64,000 bases of DNA from Saprospiraceae bacterium (lineage in GTDB: Bacteria > Bacteroidota > Bacteroidia > Chitinophagales > Saprospiraceae): assembly GCA_020848695.1 (NCBI GenBank), contig JADLHT010000034.1:1-64000 (forward strand), written 5' to 3'. The notes under the pieces were generated by a model. It did no database searches. It was not told the DNA's origin and saw only the letters and a list, made by a program, of their open reading frames with translations. Below, piece by piece: positions 46,364 to 58,100 of this stretch. The position numbers were made by a program, and so were the translations under genes. Each line of letters begins with the position of its first letter. The stretch's first letter is position 1.

Positions 46364-49300
46364 ATGTATATGAATTATAAAATATTTTTTACGATACTCA
46401 TTTTCTTTGGTATCCTTTTTCAGTGTAAGAAAAAACCCGAATCAACTGTTCAGGTCTTAGAAACCAAATTAAACGAGACTACATTGCCGGATTACTGGAA
46501 ACAGCCTTCCGTTTATGAATGGGGTCGCGAGCCAGCCAGAGCTGATTTCAAACCTGTCGAAAATGAAGGATTGTCTTTAGCCAATCAACTTACAGGAAGT
46601 GAATATTATACTTCTCTAAATGGTTTCTGGAAGTATCGGTTCTTTACCGGTCCGGATTATATTCCAGCTGGTATTGAAAAAACATCCAATCATACTTCTT
46701 GGCTTGATATGAGTATGCCTGGTTTCGCAGAATTAAAAGGATTTGGAAAGCCGGTTTTCAAATACTATTCTTTACCGTTCAAAAATGATTTTCCCCATGT
46801 TCCGTCTGATTCCAATTCAGTTTTGATTCTAAATAAATCTTTTGAGATTCCGGATCAATGGAAGGAGCGTGATATCTATGCCGTGTTTGAAGGAGTCAGT
46901 ACTTCCTATTTTTTATATGTAAACGGAAATTTTGCTGGATATAATGAAGATACGAAGTGTGTTTCTGAATATAAAATTAATCAATACTTACAATCGGGAT
47001 TAAATGATCTGACACTTATTCTGATTAAATATACTGATGGTTCATACTTTGAAACACACAATCAATGGTTATTAACAGGAATAAACCGGAATGCATACCT
47101 GCTTGCAAGACCTAAAATAATGATAAAAGATTTTTATGCTAAAACGAATATTCAGGGAACAAGCGGTACAATAAATCTTGATGTTGACATTAGCAATAAT
47201 TCAGAAATAATTGGAAAAAATTTCAAACTGGAATCTAAATTGATTGATGATCAAAGCAAAAAAACAATCCATCAGATACTGCCACTGGATGAGCTTAAAA
47301 ACAAAACCCTTACCAATTACCATTTAAAAATTAAGGTTAACTCAGTAAAAACCTGGTCCGACGAAACACCTTCAACATACACCCTTGTATTATCTCTAAA
47401 AAATCAGGATAATAAAACATCAGAATATGTAAGTTCAAAGATTGCTTTTTGTACAATTAGCTACAAGAACAAAATGCTTATCAACAATAAGTCAACTAAA
47501 ATTAAAGGTGTAGTATGTCATGAATTTCATCCTATACATGGTAATATTCTTGATCCAACCTGGATCGATAACGATATGGATGTTATGAAATTGCATCACA
47601 TTAATGCAATAAGAAACAATCATTACCCAATGGATTCCTATTGGTACCAGAGTGCTTTAAAATATGGTTTGTGGATAATGGATGAGTGCAATCTTAATCT
47701 TAGCTTTCTTCAATCCGGAGGAATTGATTTATCAGAAGATTCAAGTCTATCCCCAGTTTATCTTCAACGCATTAAAAATACTTTTGAAAGAAATAAAAAT
47801 ATAGGAAACATTATTGTATGGTCATTAGGTTACAATGCTGGTATAGGAAAAAATTTGACAGAAGCTTATCAGTATATTAAGAACAGAGATAAAAAAAGAC
47901 CAGTTAGTGTATTGAATAATCAACAATCATTTGGTGATCTTAATTTAACTGATGACAGTTCAAACACCAAAGCACTGCTTCAATATCAGATGGCTAACAA
48001 TCAAGGAAATGGATTGGGTGGAATGGATACAAAATGGGAAAATGTAAAATCTAGATCTAATAACACAGGAGGTTTTATTGAAGATTTTACCGATCAATGT
48101 TTCTACATGAAGAATAAGCATGGTCAGTTGTTTTTTGGATATGGAGGAGTTTTTGGTGAAACCAATTCTGATTCCTTTCTATGTGCTAGAGGGTTACTAA
48201 CTTCAAATAAAGCACCAAGCCCCGCACTTAAAAATCTTTCATCCTTGTTTAGCAATTTTACCATAGTAACTCAAGATTTATCAAAAGGTGATTTTATTAT
48301 TAAAAACAATTATCACACTTATGAAGGATCAAATTTCAATTATTTCTGGGTGGTAGATGAAAACAGTGAGAAAATAAAAGAAGGAAAGTTTGAAAAATTA
48401 TTTATCGGTGCCGGCAAGGAGAAAAAAGTACATGTTCCTATAGAATTGATCCAAAGAAAACCGGGTAAAGAATACTGTATCATTCTCAGTATCGAGAAGA
48501 TCGAAAATCATAAAGGAATGTTTAGGTTCTTGTCAGAAAAAATTCAAAAATTTTGTCTTCCGGTTGAAACAAAAAACAAAATTGATCTTTCGAATAATTC
48601 AGAAATAAAATTGAATCAATCTGAAACTTTGATTGAATACAATTTAGACAAAGGAAAAATTAGTATTGATGCAAAAACTGGTTTTATAACTCAATGGATA
48701 TTCAATAACAAATCGTATTTACAATCACCAATATATCCAATGTTTCATCGTGCGCCGACAGATTTAGATATTCTTCATCATCGACTTGATATAAATAATT
48801 TCTGGCGCAACCTATGGACTACAGCTCAACTTAATAAAAGAACAATTGATGATTCTGATAAGAAAAGAATAAAAATGACTCAACTGTATTCCTTTTCTAA
48901 TAATCCCGGAATAAGTTGTTCTTTGAATTATACGATTCTGGCAAATCATGAGATTATTTTAGAAATCGAATTTGAAAATCAAGAAAGAGACATGAATCGA
49001 ATGCCTAGATTAAGCTATAGATTTGAAATGGAAAGCAGTTTTGGAACATTTCAATGGTATGGAAGAGGACCTTACGAAACTTATCCGGATAGAAAAAAAG
49101 GCTTAGAAATCGGCTTGTTTAAAAATACTATTCCTGAATTGAATATTCCTAAAATCAGACCACAGGAAACTGCTAACAGAACTGATGTAAGGTGGGCTGA
49201 AATCAGTACTTTTAGCGGTGAAAGATTGTGCATTATTGCTGAAGGAGGACTTGATGTGAAAGCGCTTCCTTTTCCAAACGAAGATCTAGAAGGAAAATAT

Positions 49301-49495
49301 AAATATGGAGTTGATGTAAAAGTCAGTAAGCACAACCATATTATCATCGGTAACGAATTATGGCCATTGGATGATTTTAATCTCACCGACTTAAAAATTA
49401 AAAAAGGAGAACTTATACACTTCAGGACGCGATTAAAAATTTATCAATCTGATCAAACAGATGCGTTTAACTTTTACAATCAAAAATCCGAATAA
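46364..49495 (+). CDS. GH2 LacZ-family lipoprotein with a degenerate active site
   Basis: A 1043-residue beta-galactosidase relative with a lipoprotein signal (GILFQC, Cys21). All GH2 parts are recognisable: the sugar-binding sandwich with YTSLNGFWKYRF, the barrel with HEFHPIHGNILD and IRNNHYP, and a C-terminal small-chain domain with WYGRGPYETYPDRKKG and RPQETANRTDVRW. However, the catalytic residues are gone. The acid/base motif WSLGNE.G reads WSLGYNAG (Glu to Asn at 47834-47836). The nucleophile motif CEYAHAMGN is replaced by YQMANNQGN, with no Glu nearby. The metal-binding DEANIETHG reads DECNLNLSF. The protein is otherwise complete and free of stops, so it is likely a carbohydrate-binding pseudoenzyme on the cell surface or periplasmic side. 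It has no sugar-utilisation neighbours. Confidence 0.88.
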   Translation: MYMNYKIFFTILIFFGILFQCKKKPESTVQVLETKLNETTLPDYWKQPSVYEWGREPARADFKPVENEGLSLANQLTGSEYYTSLNGFWKYRFFTGPDYIPAGIEKTSNHTSWLDMSMPGFAELKGFGKPVFKYYSLPFKNDFPHVPSDSNSVLILNKSFEIPDQWKERDIYAVFEGVSTSYFLYVNGNFAGYNEDTKCVSEYKINQYLQSGLNDLTLILIKYTDGSYFETHNQWLLTGINRNAYLLARPKIMIKDFYAKTNIQGTSGTINLDVDISNNSEIIGKNFKLESKLIDDQSKKTIHQILPLDELKNKTLTNYHLKIKVNSVKTWSDETPSTYTLVLSLKNQDNKTSEYVSSKIAFCTISYKNKMLINNKSTKIKGVVCHEFHPIHGNILDPTWIDNDMDVMKLHHINAIRNNHYPMDSYWYQSALKYGLWIMDECNLNLSFLQSGGIDLSEDSSLSPVYLQRIKNTFERNKNIGNIIVWSLGYNAGIGKNLTEAYQYIKNRDKKRPVSVLNNQQSFGDLNLTDDSSNTKALLQYQMANNQGNGLGGMDTKWENVKSRSNNTGGFIEDFTDQCFYMKNKHGQLFFGYGGVFGETNSDSFLCARGLLTSNKAPSPALKNLSSLFSNFTIVTQDLSKGDFIIKNNYHTYEGSNFNYFWVVDENSEKIKEGKFEKLFIGAGKEKKVHVPIELIQRKPGKEYCIILSIEKIENHKGMFRFLSEKIQKFCLPVETKNKIDLSNNSEIKLNQSETLIEYNLDKGKISIDAKTGFITQWIFNNKSYLQSPIYPMFHRAPTDLDILHHRLDINNFWRNLWTTAQLNKRTIDDSDKKRIKMTQLYSFSNNPGISCSLNYTILANHEIILEIEFENQERDMNRMPRLSYRFEMESSFGTFQWYGRGPYETYPDRKKGLEIGLFKNTIPELNIPKIRPQETANRTDVRWAEISTFSGERLCIIAEGGLDVKALPFPNEDLEGKYKYGVDVKVSKHNHIIIGNELWPLDDFNLTDLKIKKGELIHFRTRLKIYQSDQTDAFNFYNQKSE

Positions 49496-49589
49496 TATTT
49501 TCTATCCATTCAGTACTGAATAATTAAAATCTATTCCTCAATATACATCTGCTAATCTTTGGTTAAATGCATATTCAAGGTATCTACAA

Positions 49590-49621
49590 TTGTCTTAAGA
49601 CTCCGGAATCATTTATATTTG
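49590..49621 (+). promoter_or_regulatory. promoter of the SRPBCC/GyrI-like gene
   Basis: TTG at 49590-49592 and TATATTTG at 49614-49621 are separated by 21 bases, which fits the -33/-7 spacing for Bacteroidota. The ATG follows at 49674, giving a leader of about 46 bases. It is the best two-part promoter match in the window. Confidence 0.55.
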
Positions 49622-49673
49622 TGCTTATTTTATAGACAATTTGCTACTTTAAATCTTTAAATCAATTATTTAA

Positions 49674-50789
49674 ATGTCAAAAAAAAGATTAATATCACTT
49701 AGCTTTTTTGGATTGATTTCAATTTTCTTAATCTATTTGATTGTATGTTATTTTTCGCCAAAAACTTTATTGGTTAATGATAGTATAATAATTTCATCAA
49801 CTAAAGGCTTCACTTTTTTAATGCTCAATGATGTTAGAGAATGGAAAAAATGGGTAAGCTGGAGTCAAAATGATCCTGAACTTCAGATAAGTCTTGGAGG
49901 AAGATTTACCAATATCGGTGCCAATTTTACCTTTGATGGTCCGGAATTTGGAAAAGGCGTCGTGCGCTTGGAAGAAGCGCATAAGGATTCTATTATTGTT
50001 TCCTATATTAAGAATTCGGAATGGCCTTCTGAATTAGCTACTTATTGGCAAATTGTTCCGGAATCAAAAATTTCTTTAACGTTAAATACTTCATCTAGAC
50101 TTCAGAATACGATTCCTTTTTTGAAAAGACCTTTTTATGCAAATCTCGAAAATCGAATTAAAGCAATTCAAAGATCAGATCTCGAATCATTGAAGAAACA
50201 TCTTGAATCAATGATTAATACAGAGTTTGGATTAAGTTCAACCATATTTAAATCCAAGAATTATATTGGGATTAGGACGCCTATTCCCAATTATCAAATG
50301 CAAAAATATTATGGAGAGAAATATCCGTTGATTTATAAACTCATAGACTCATTGCATTTAGAAGTTGATGGTCCGCCGGTAGGAATGGTATTTGGCTGGG
50401 ATGGAACCAACAGTATAGTAGATCTAATGGCTGCTTTGCCTGTTAAAGAAAAAATGAAAGCCCCGCTTGGATTTGAATTTATTGAGATAACAGATATTCC
50501 TTGTCTTAAATTGGAGCATTATGGATTTTATAATTCATTAAAGAATGCTCATGCACGAATGGATTTCGTTATGAATTCTTCTAGCTATGTACTTAAAGCA
50601 CCAATCATTGAAGAGTATGTTACCAGCCCATCACAAGAAAAAGACACCAGTAAATGGTTAACCAATGTTTATTATCTTCTGAATAACGAAGGTTCTTATG
50701 CAGAAGGCGTAACCAAGAAGAAAACTCTGGAAGAAATGGTTAATGAACAGGAAAAAGCAAGAAAGAAAAAACTTGGACTTATTAAATAA
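49674..50789 (+). CDS. SRPBCC plus GyrI-like ligand-binding protein, membrane-anchored
   Basis: A 371-residue protein. One N-terminal membrane anchor (about residues 7-27) is followed by a SRPBCC-like domain (about 35-170; FLMLNDVREWKKWVSWSQ). A second domain with a GyrI-like / AraC-effector-binding fold (about residues 195-330; IGIRTPIPNYQMQKYYGEKY and FIEITDIPCLKLEHYGFYNS) comes next, and the tail is basic and charged. The two-domain design is found in several Bacteroidota proteins of unknown function and is thought to bind small molecules. No DNA-binding domain is present, so it is not a transcription factor. The M15 peptidase gene follows at once. Confidence 0.8.
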   Translation: MSKKRLISLSFFGLISIFLIYLIVCYFSPKTLLVNDSIIISSTKGFTFLMLNDVREWKKWVSWSQNDPELQISLGGRFTNIGANFTFDGPEFGKGVVRLEEAHKDSIIVSYIKNSEWPSELATYWQIVPESKISLTLNTSSRLQNTIPFLKRPFYANLENRIKAIQRSDLESLKKHLESMINTEFGLSSTIFKSKNYIGIRTPIPNYQMQKYYGEKYPLIYKLIDSLHLEVDGPPVGMVFGWDGTNSIVDLMAALPVKEKMKAPLGFEFIEITDIPCLKLEHYGFYNSLKNAHARMDFVMNSSSYVLKAPIIEEYVTSPSQEKDTSKWLTNVYYLLNNEGSYAEGVTKKKTLEEMVNEQEKARKKKLGLIK

Positions 50790-50790
50790 C

Positions 50791-51561
50791 TTGAAAGCTT
50801 ACTTTGTAATATGTTTTTTACTGATCATCGTAGATCTAATCGCACAAGAATCAACTGTGGACGACAATAATAAAAACAAAACGGTTAGGGAAAATTTTTC
50901 TTTCTTTAGTAAAGATCATCTTTATGGCAAATTCAAACCCGATTCTTTTTTATCATTTGTTCGTGTTGAATCACAATATTGCTATAAAGAAATTTATATT
51001 GTTGAAGAAGTATATGAAGCATTTAAAGAAATGGCAAAATTGGCCGCAAAAGATTCTATTGATTTAAAAATTATTTCTGCAATCCGGACTTTTGACTATC
51101 AGAAAAAATTATGGGAAAATAAGTGGACCGGCAAAACTAAAGTTCAGGGACACAAGCTAAACATTAGAATAAAAGATCATTTTCAGAGGGCAAAAAAAAT
51201 TCTAGAATATACAGCACCTCCAGGCTTTTCACGACATCATTGGGGTACCGACATCGATATCAATTCAGTTGAAGATGAATATTTTGAAACCGCAGAAGGA
51301 AATAAAGTCTATGATTGGTTACAAAAAAATGCTGCAAAATTTGGTTTCTGTCAAACTTACAACGCTCATGAATCAAGACATTACAAAGGATTCAAAGAAG
51401 AAAAATGGCATTGGTCTTATTTTAAATTATCCAATCCTTTTCTGAATGCCCTATTAGATAATTTTGTTATTGAAGACTTAAGTGGCTTCACTGGATTTCA
51501 AGCAGTGAGAAAAATGAATTTTGTTAATGATTATATCCTCTCAATAAACCGCTGTCAGTAA
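50791..51561 (+). CDS. M15-family D-alanyl-D-alanine carboxypeptidase
   Basis: A 256-residue VanY-like zinc peptidase that trims peptidoglycan stem peptides. Metal-binding and catalytic blocks: SAIRTFDYQKKLWENKW, SRHHWGTDID with the first His/Asp ligands, and EKWHWSYF with the last His. The TTG at 50791 gives a clean signal peptide (KAYFVICFLLIIVDLIAQ) one base behind the upstream stop. The ATG at 50743 would overlap the previous gene by 47 bases and put 16 polar residues before the signal, so TTG is preferred. Followed immediately by the redoxin gene. Confidence 0.88.
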   Translation: MKAYFVICFLLIIVDLIAQESTVDDNNKNKTVRENFSFFSKDHLYGKFKPDSFLSFVRVESQYCYKEIYIVEEVYEAFKEMAKLAAKDSIDLKIISAIRTFDYQKKLWENKWTGKTKVQGHKLNIRIKDHFQRAKKILEYTAPPGFSRHHWGTDIDINSVEDEYFETAEGNKVYDWLQKNAAKFGFCQTYNAHESRHYKGFKEEKWHWSYFKLSNPFLNALLDNFVIEDLSGFTGFQAVRKMNFVNDYILSINRCQ

Positions 51562-52116
51562 ATGGCTTTAACAGACTCTAATATGTTATCACTCGGAACT
51601 AAAGCTCCTGACTTTATTCTGCCTGATGTAATCTCTAATCAAGATTTTTCCTTATATAAGGATATGGAGTCAAAGGGTACGGTTATTGTTTTTATGTGCA
51701 ATCATTGTCCGTATGTAGTACACGTGATCAACGGGATTGTTAATCTTTCAGAAAAGTATAAAACAAAGGGAATTCGATTTGTAGGTATTAATTCTAATGA
51801 TGTTTTAAAATATCCTGATGATTCACCTGAAAAAATGAAACAGTTTGCATCAGAACATCACATTACTTTTCCTTACTGTTACGATGAATCACAAGCAGTT
51901 GCAAAGGCGTATGACGCAGCCTGTACTCCTGACTTTTATTTTTTTGACTCTAAAATGTCATTAATCTACAGAGGCCGAATGGATGACTCAAGACCCGGAA
52001 ATTCTATTCCGGTTACCGGGAAAGATCTTGGCTTAGCAATTGATAATTACCTGGAAAGAAAAGTAGTCTCAGAATTACAATATCCAAGTGCAGGCTGTAA
52101 CATCAAGTGGAAATAA
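51562..52116 (+). CDS. AhpC/TSA-type thioredoxin-fold protein
   Basis: A 184-residue redoxin. The start (LGTKAPDFILPDVISNQDFS) is typical of peroxiredoxin-like proteins, and the active site VFMCNHCPYVVHVINGIVNL carries a CxxC pair (CNHC), suggesting thiol-disulfide exchange rather than a one-cysteine peroxiredoxin. It ends PSAGCNIKWK, seen in many family members with the same CNHCPYV motif. No signal peptide is visible, so it is cytoplasmic. It directly follows the M15 gene with no gap and converges with sprA. Likely oxidant protection, although no substrate is known. Confidence 0.9.
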   Translation: MALTDSNMLSLGTKAPDFILPDVISNQDFSLYKDMESKGTVIVFMCNHCPYVVHVINGIVNLSEKYKTKGIRFVGINSNDVLKYPDDSPEKMKQFASEHHITFPYCYDESQAVAKAYDAACTPDFYFFDSKMSLIYRGRMDDSRPGNSIPVTGKDLGLAIDNYLERKVVSELQYPSAGCNIKWK

Positions 52117-52120
52117 TAAC

Positions 52121-55100
52121 TTAGTTCAATAAAAACTGAACTGTTAGTCCACCATTAATTCGTATATCCTTAAACGAATTACTCGTATAGGGTAATCTTC
52201 TACTATAATCTACATGCAGACGTGCGTTGAGATTCTTATTGATGTTGTACTTAATAGCAGGAGAAATCATAATCGTATGGGCACCTTGTGCATCTCTTGC
52301 TTTTATATCTGCTCCTTCATCCAAAAAATGAACTTTCTGTATCTCATCCCTTAGACTGAAATCACAGGTAATCTGCAAGTCATTTCCTTTTGGCAATTTT
52401 GCATTAACTTCTTCTCGTGTCTGCCCTTTTTTTAACTTTTTCAGTTTCTTTACTTTTTTCATACCCGGAAGAAATTTCAAATAAACATTTTTAACAATGT
52501 ACCCTGCTTTTATAGTATAACTTGTAGATTTATTTTCATTTAGCTGCCCATTTAAGGAGCTATTCATATTAAGTTGTCGCGACTTTGAATAATCAATTGA
52601 TAAATCAAGTCCTTTTTTGGTTTTCAAATTAATTCCTATCAATGGCGAAAATGATTCATTAACAGACACTGTCGGGATTTCCAATTTTGTATAATATGAA
52701 GAAGTATCCTGTCTTAATTGGGTTGGTACACCAAAGTTGTTTTCCTCATAATCCAGATTCGTTCGAAAACTGCTAACTGTCAAAGTATTCTTGTAAGCAT
52801 GTCTGATGGAAAAGTCTTGAAAGATATCTTTCATTCCGGGAAGTTTTGATAATCCTGAATAATTTAATTGCCAATTGGGTAAGGGTACAGTTTTAAATAC
52901 ATCGATGTTTGCTGTCCTTGGATCTCTAGCCGCGTAGGTAGTAATGAAAGCTCCCAGTACGACGTCTTGATGGTTACCCGTAAATCCATCTCTGTAATCA
53001 GGATTCTTTGGACTGGGATTGATAATATTATACTTATCTCCAATTCTCTTCGAAACGATCTCCCTGTTGCTAGAAAACTCTTTAAACAAAGCATCAATAT
53101 CTTTTTTAAACAAGGTCTTTGTTGAGATATAGCTGACTGAGTAGGATCCTGTATAATAAGGTGACAAATGCTGAAAACTCTTCTGCTGCGGATTCAGGAT
53201 ATCTTCAACGTATTTAAAGGTTTCGGTATAATCATTCGTATAGGATTTGTCAAGATTTAAATCAATATTGAAATTTTTAAACAGTTCGATTCTACCCTTT
53301 GCGCCGAGTGTTGTAGTTGTTCTTTGCACCACTTCACGATTCATGCATTCATTTGTACTTATCCAACCGTTTGAGGCAGCTTTATCGAGATAATTACCAG
53401 GACTTATATTCGGTTTTAAACCAGCTACAAAAGACCATCCCGGTGTTGAGAACTTCTTGTTCATTCCAAGAATTTCAGGATCTTCCATAAATCCGGGAAT
53501 TACAGTACTGCTGTTCTCCGAATAGTTTAGTTGAATTCTTCGAACCATCATCAAGGGTCTAAGAAATATTTTTTCTGCTATGCTGATTTTACGATTAGAA
53601 TCCTTCTTCTTCTTATCTCTGGCTCCTGCTTTATTCTCTGTTTCCGATTTATTGGTTTTAGTTTTTGATTTTGTAGTTTGTGATCTTCTACCCGGATTAT
53701 CAGATTCATCATTTATTCGTTTTAGATAAGGAATCTTATTGTACAAATTGGTGAAGTTAAATTCCCCTGTAACTGTTAAAGTCTGTCCATTGGAAATTAC
53801 ACTTCCCAAGCTATCTTTTGTTAATTGTGATCCTGTAGCCCATCCAAAATTTGAATTATATTGTATTCTTGACTGAACCCATTCTAATCCTGGAATTAAT
53901 CGGGTTGGAATGTTATAACTTGCAGAAACAGTATGTTTGTAATCTCTGATTCTTCCAAAGTTTTTGAGATTATTTGTTCTAAACGAACTTTTTTGAGATT
54001 CCTGAACCAGTGCCCCTGACAATGGATTTACATAGCCTTGTTGCAATGGATCATAAGTAATTTCATCAACAATAGCATCCACTTGTGCATTAAAGTTAAC
54101 TTTAATGGACTTAGTAAGATCCCAATTCAGCGTATAATCTCGAAGCCATGAAAATTTAATCGTTTCCCATGTTGAGTATCGAGGTGCTGCAAATCTGTAT
54201 GTAGAAATTGCATGCTTCCTGTCCAGATTATTTCTAACAGCTATGCTGTTAGGTATTAGATTAAAATTAAACTCCGATAAAAATTTTAAATATTTACTTT
54301 TTATAAATTTAAAAGGCTCGATGTACTTTACTGAAGTTGAGAAATTATAGTCCAATGCTCCTTTCTTGGTCGCCAGTTTGTCCTGTGCAATAATAGGATT
54401 GTGTTTTAAACTAACGGATTGTCCATAACTCAAAGCAAAGTTTTCAATATTCCAGGGCATCGGCTTCTTATTGCCTGTCCTGTTCTTTCTGACGTTATTC
54501 AAGGAAAATCCACTGACTGTGGTGTAGTCTATTGATTTCTCAAGAATCGAATCTTTCGCCTGACGACTCAATGCCTGATCAACCTTATCCTTTAATTTGA
54601 CATCCTTATCGTTTGCATCAAATTCTGGTCTTCTTTCTGCAACAGAATACTGTGCAGTTAATGGCAGCGAAATTCCAAGAGACTTAGGTAGAAATTTTCC
54701 CAGGTCCAAGGATGTAGTTGCATCCAATTGTTTTATATCTTCCAAAGAACGGTCCGTTAGTCTTTGATCAATTCCTCCATAACCAATAGAAGTATAGGCA
54801 CCTGCAACGCTTATGTTACCAAGATCGGCTAACTGAACTTCTCCTCTTGCCAATGCTGCAAAACCCCCTCTATTCTGAATTCCGGTCAGCCGCATTTCAT
54901 TGACCCATATTTCAGCCAGTTCTATTTCACGATTCGAGGTATTTCTCATACCGATCATAATTCCGCGAATGGTAGCGATATTTGGATTTCCTAATATCTT
55001 AACCAGATTATTGGATTTTTCAGGATCCTGCTTTGAATACACATCGGTAAATGGGATACCTGCAATATTTCTTTCGTTTTTTAAATTAATAAACAATTCC

Positions 55101-58100
55101 AGTGGAAAGTCAAACTCATTCTCTTTCAACCAAACAACTTCTCCGCGAGTTCTACCCATGGTATCAACATTCTTACCAATCATTTGTATTGGAATTTCGT
55201 ATTCATAATAATTATGGGTAAAATCACGACCTAATCGAACAAATACTTTAAGATCTCCGCTATCAATATTACTGTTTCCGTCTTCAGCATGAAGAAACAT
55301 TTTAAAGCGATCGTATCGGCGAATATCTAATTCTGTAATTTTGGTAATAGTTGCACTACACTGTGGAAGAAATTTTGTTTTCCTCATAAGTATTGAAGCC
55401 TCATTTGCCAGAAGATTCGCTGTCGGTCCTGAACCAAATATTTGTTGACGCTGAATTCCCGGTGGTGTTACATAACCAAATGGTTTTCTCTCACTATTCT
55501 CCTCTATATCCACCTTATCCAGAATTAGATCATTCGTATTATCACCTGGGCATTTAGAATCTTGCCGTCTCCAGCTGTTACGACCTAGTTGTAACTTGAT
55601 AAATCTTAAGGTAGTCTGTTCTGTAAAATTGGTCATGATTAGTCTCATAGACTGAATAGATCTAAAGTCACTGAGTGTTCCAATTTTTTCATTCTTGGTT
55701 ATTGGAATTCTAAATCGATACCAGGTTTCAAGAACCCCTGAATTGTCTTTTTGAATTGATTCAGTAATAAATTCAGAATTTAATCTACCGTTTACTTTTT
55801 CCAAATCAATTCTATAAGAATAGTAATCTTCACGTTCATTCAAGGATCGATCAAAGTTTAAATCTTCTTGATCAGGAATACCGGTTGATGCCGTAGAAAT
55901 CTGATTGTTTTGTTCAATCTGAGAATTTCCTTCCGGGTTACTGTTTCTTTTATAACGATTTAATATGGTTGAATTGTTTGCATGATTATTATCTCGGTAT
56001 GACATGTAATTATCATTAGCCGGATCTTTTTCCACGTCAGTATAAACCAATGGATCCAGATAAGATCTTAATGCGCTTAGATATCCACTAAAATGTCTCA
56101 ATTCATCATCGGTATCATTCGTATTCTTAGTAGCAAGACCATCCAATCCAACATCCTGAAGTTCACGATCCTTTATATCGAAGGTGTTTAGTATGGGTGC
56201 CTTACTTGCAATCCTGCCAAAGTTGGTGTTGACTGTTGGCAACTTCACATCGGCAGTCGGAACACCATTCTCAAATTGGGCGTAACCATCTTTTAGGATG
56301 TCTTCAGAAAAATTTCCTAACTGAAAAAAAAGTGTTCCTGACTTTGTAATTTCAGATCCATCAGCTTTGGGAAGATAAGGATCCAGTAACCAAAAATCTA
56401 TGTATTCCACATTAGCTACTTCAAAGTCATTCGTATTTAACTTTGTCATAATCCCTGCCCATCTAGTCTGAGGATCATTAAGTCTATTTAACTTATCAAT
56501 TCCTGCAGTGAAAATACCTTCTGCACCTTGAATACCATTGGGTAAGTCAAAATTATAGGGTCCTTTTTCCCGGGGATAATAGGTTATATCAAAAGTCAAC
56601 TCTTGAGTAAAACCAAACTGTCTCTGGCGATTAGGAAAAATTTCTGTTTCATCAACTTGTCGTGTATAAGAATTGTTTGCATCCGGCGCTCCGTTTCTAG
56701 CAACCGGATCAATTCGATACCAACTTAACATTGCTCTGTTAGATGAGGTAAAATGGTTGTTTAATATCTTATTACCTCTGAAGTTTTGTCCTAGTTCTGG
56801 CGCTGTGGGAACGGAGGCCAAGATCCATTGTGTTGGATTAAAATATAATCCTATTCCTGTTGCGGCTCCTTCAAAATCATCTATGTAAATTACTCCTCCT
56901 TCACTTCCGGTTTGCTCAATAGCTCTAGAATAACCGGGTTGTAAATATGCGGCTTCTGCTTGAATGGATACTTTAGAATTTTCTTTTGTTGAATAGAGGG
57001 GTAATGCATCCAGTGCTCGGGTCAACCAGGGTGTTGATTTTGAATAACCAAAATCTAGTCCATATATTTTATTGTTGATTGGATCCTCACCTAAGTTTAC
57101 TTTTTGAGTAATAGGTCTTTCAAATAAATTCATGAATGTTGTTCCTATATAAAAATCCTTGCTCTTGGAATACTCAGCTCTGAAACCCAACATCGCCCGT
57201 CTTTGCAAACTAAAAAGTGAATTATTCTCGTAGTCAACAGTTATATTATTATTGCCATTCAACAATGATTCATTAAGTATTGTAACTTTTCCTTGCGCGC
57301 GATCAACAATATAATCTACATTCTCAGTTAATACTAGTGAGCCTGCCCTTACAATAATTTTTGCATTTTGATCAGAACCAAAAGTATTCAATGGAATTTC
57401 ATTGGACTTACCAGAACGGGAAGTTCCCTTCAATAAAAACTGGTTAGACGTTAAGTTTTGTCTTGCATTGGTTATTGAAGTATCATAAAGTTTCTCATAT
57501 TGATATTTTGTATAAATTTCTTCAACAATCATGGGATCCGGATTCTGACCAAGTGCTCTTGTGATCAATCCGCGAAGACTGCTCCCAAATGGTTCTAGCA
57601 CAGGAAATACAATGGCTCCTGAGGTTGGTATTACCGTTTGCCCCGGTATCCAGTCAAATACTCCATCCGGCTGTGGATCATTGGTTTTGTTAAGATTATC
57701 CATTCTGAATAAATTCAACAGAGGAAATCCATCAAGCTTCGGGTCATCAATAAATCTTTGTTGGATTCCTTTTGGTGATTCATAATAGATATCAAATGTA
57801 AATCCTTCCTGACTCAAATTAAATCCTCCAATAGGATAAACATTCTTCATCATCAGATCATACGAACTCAAGTTGGTAACAGGGTTCATTGATTTTAATA
57901 ACTTGACAAAGGTCAGATTTGTATTTATACTATCTGAAGATACATCCGAAGAAATTTCGCCAATTTTAAACGGCTCATGAGTTCTTGGATCTTTATCATG
58001 ACCATTATATAAAAAATGATAAGCAACAGCAAGAATCTGATTGGGAGCCAGTTTAGTCCTTAAAGATAAAAAACCCAGATCAGGATTGAATGTAAATTCA

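Noticed and set aside
49508-49521. Palindrome ATTCAGTACTGAAT as an operator
   Set aside because: It is a 14-base perfect palindrome between two genes on the same strand, but only one copy was seen, more than 80 bases before the promoter, so no regulatory claim is made.
52123-52142. AGTTCA / TGAACT hairpin between the redoxin and sprA genes
   Set aside because: The 6-base stem is too short and without a T-run to be called a terminator.
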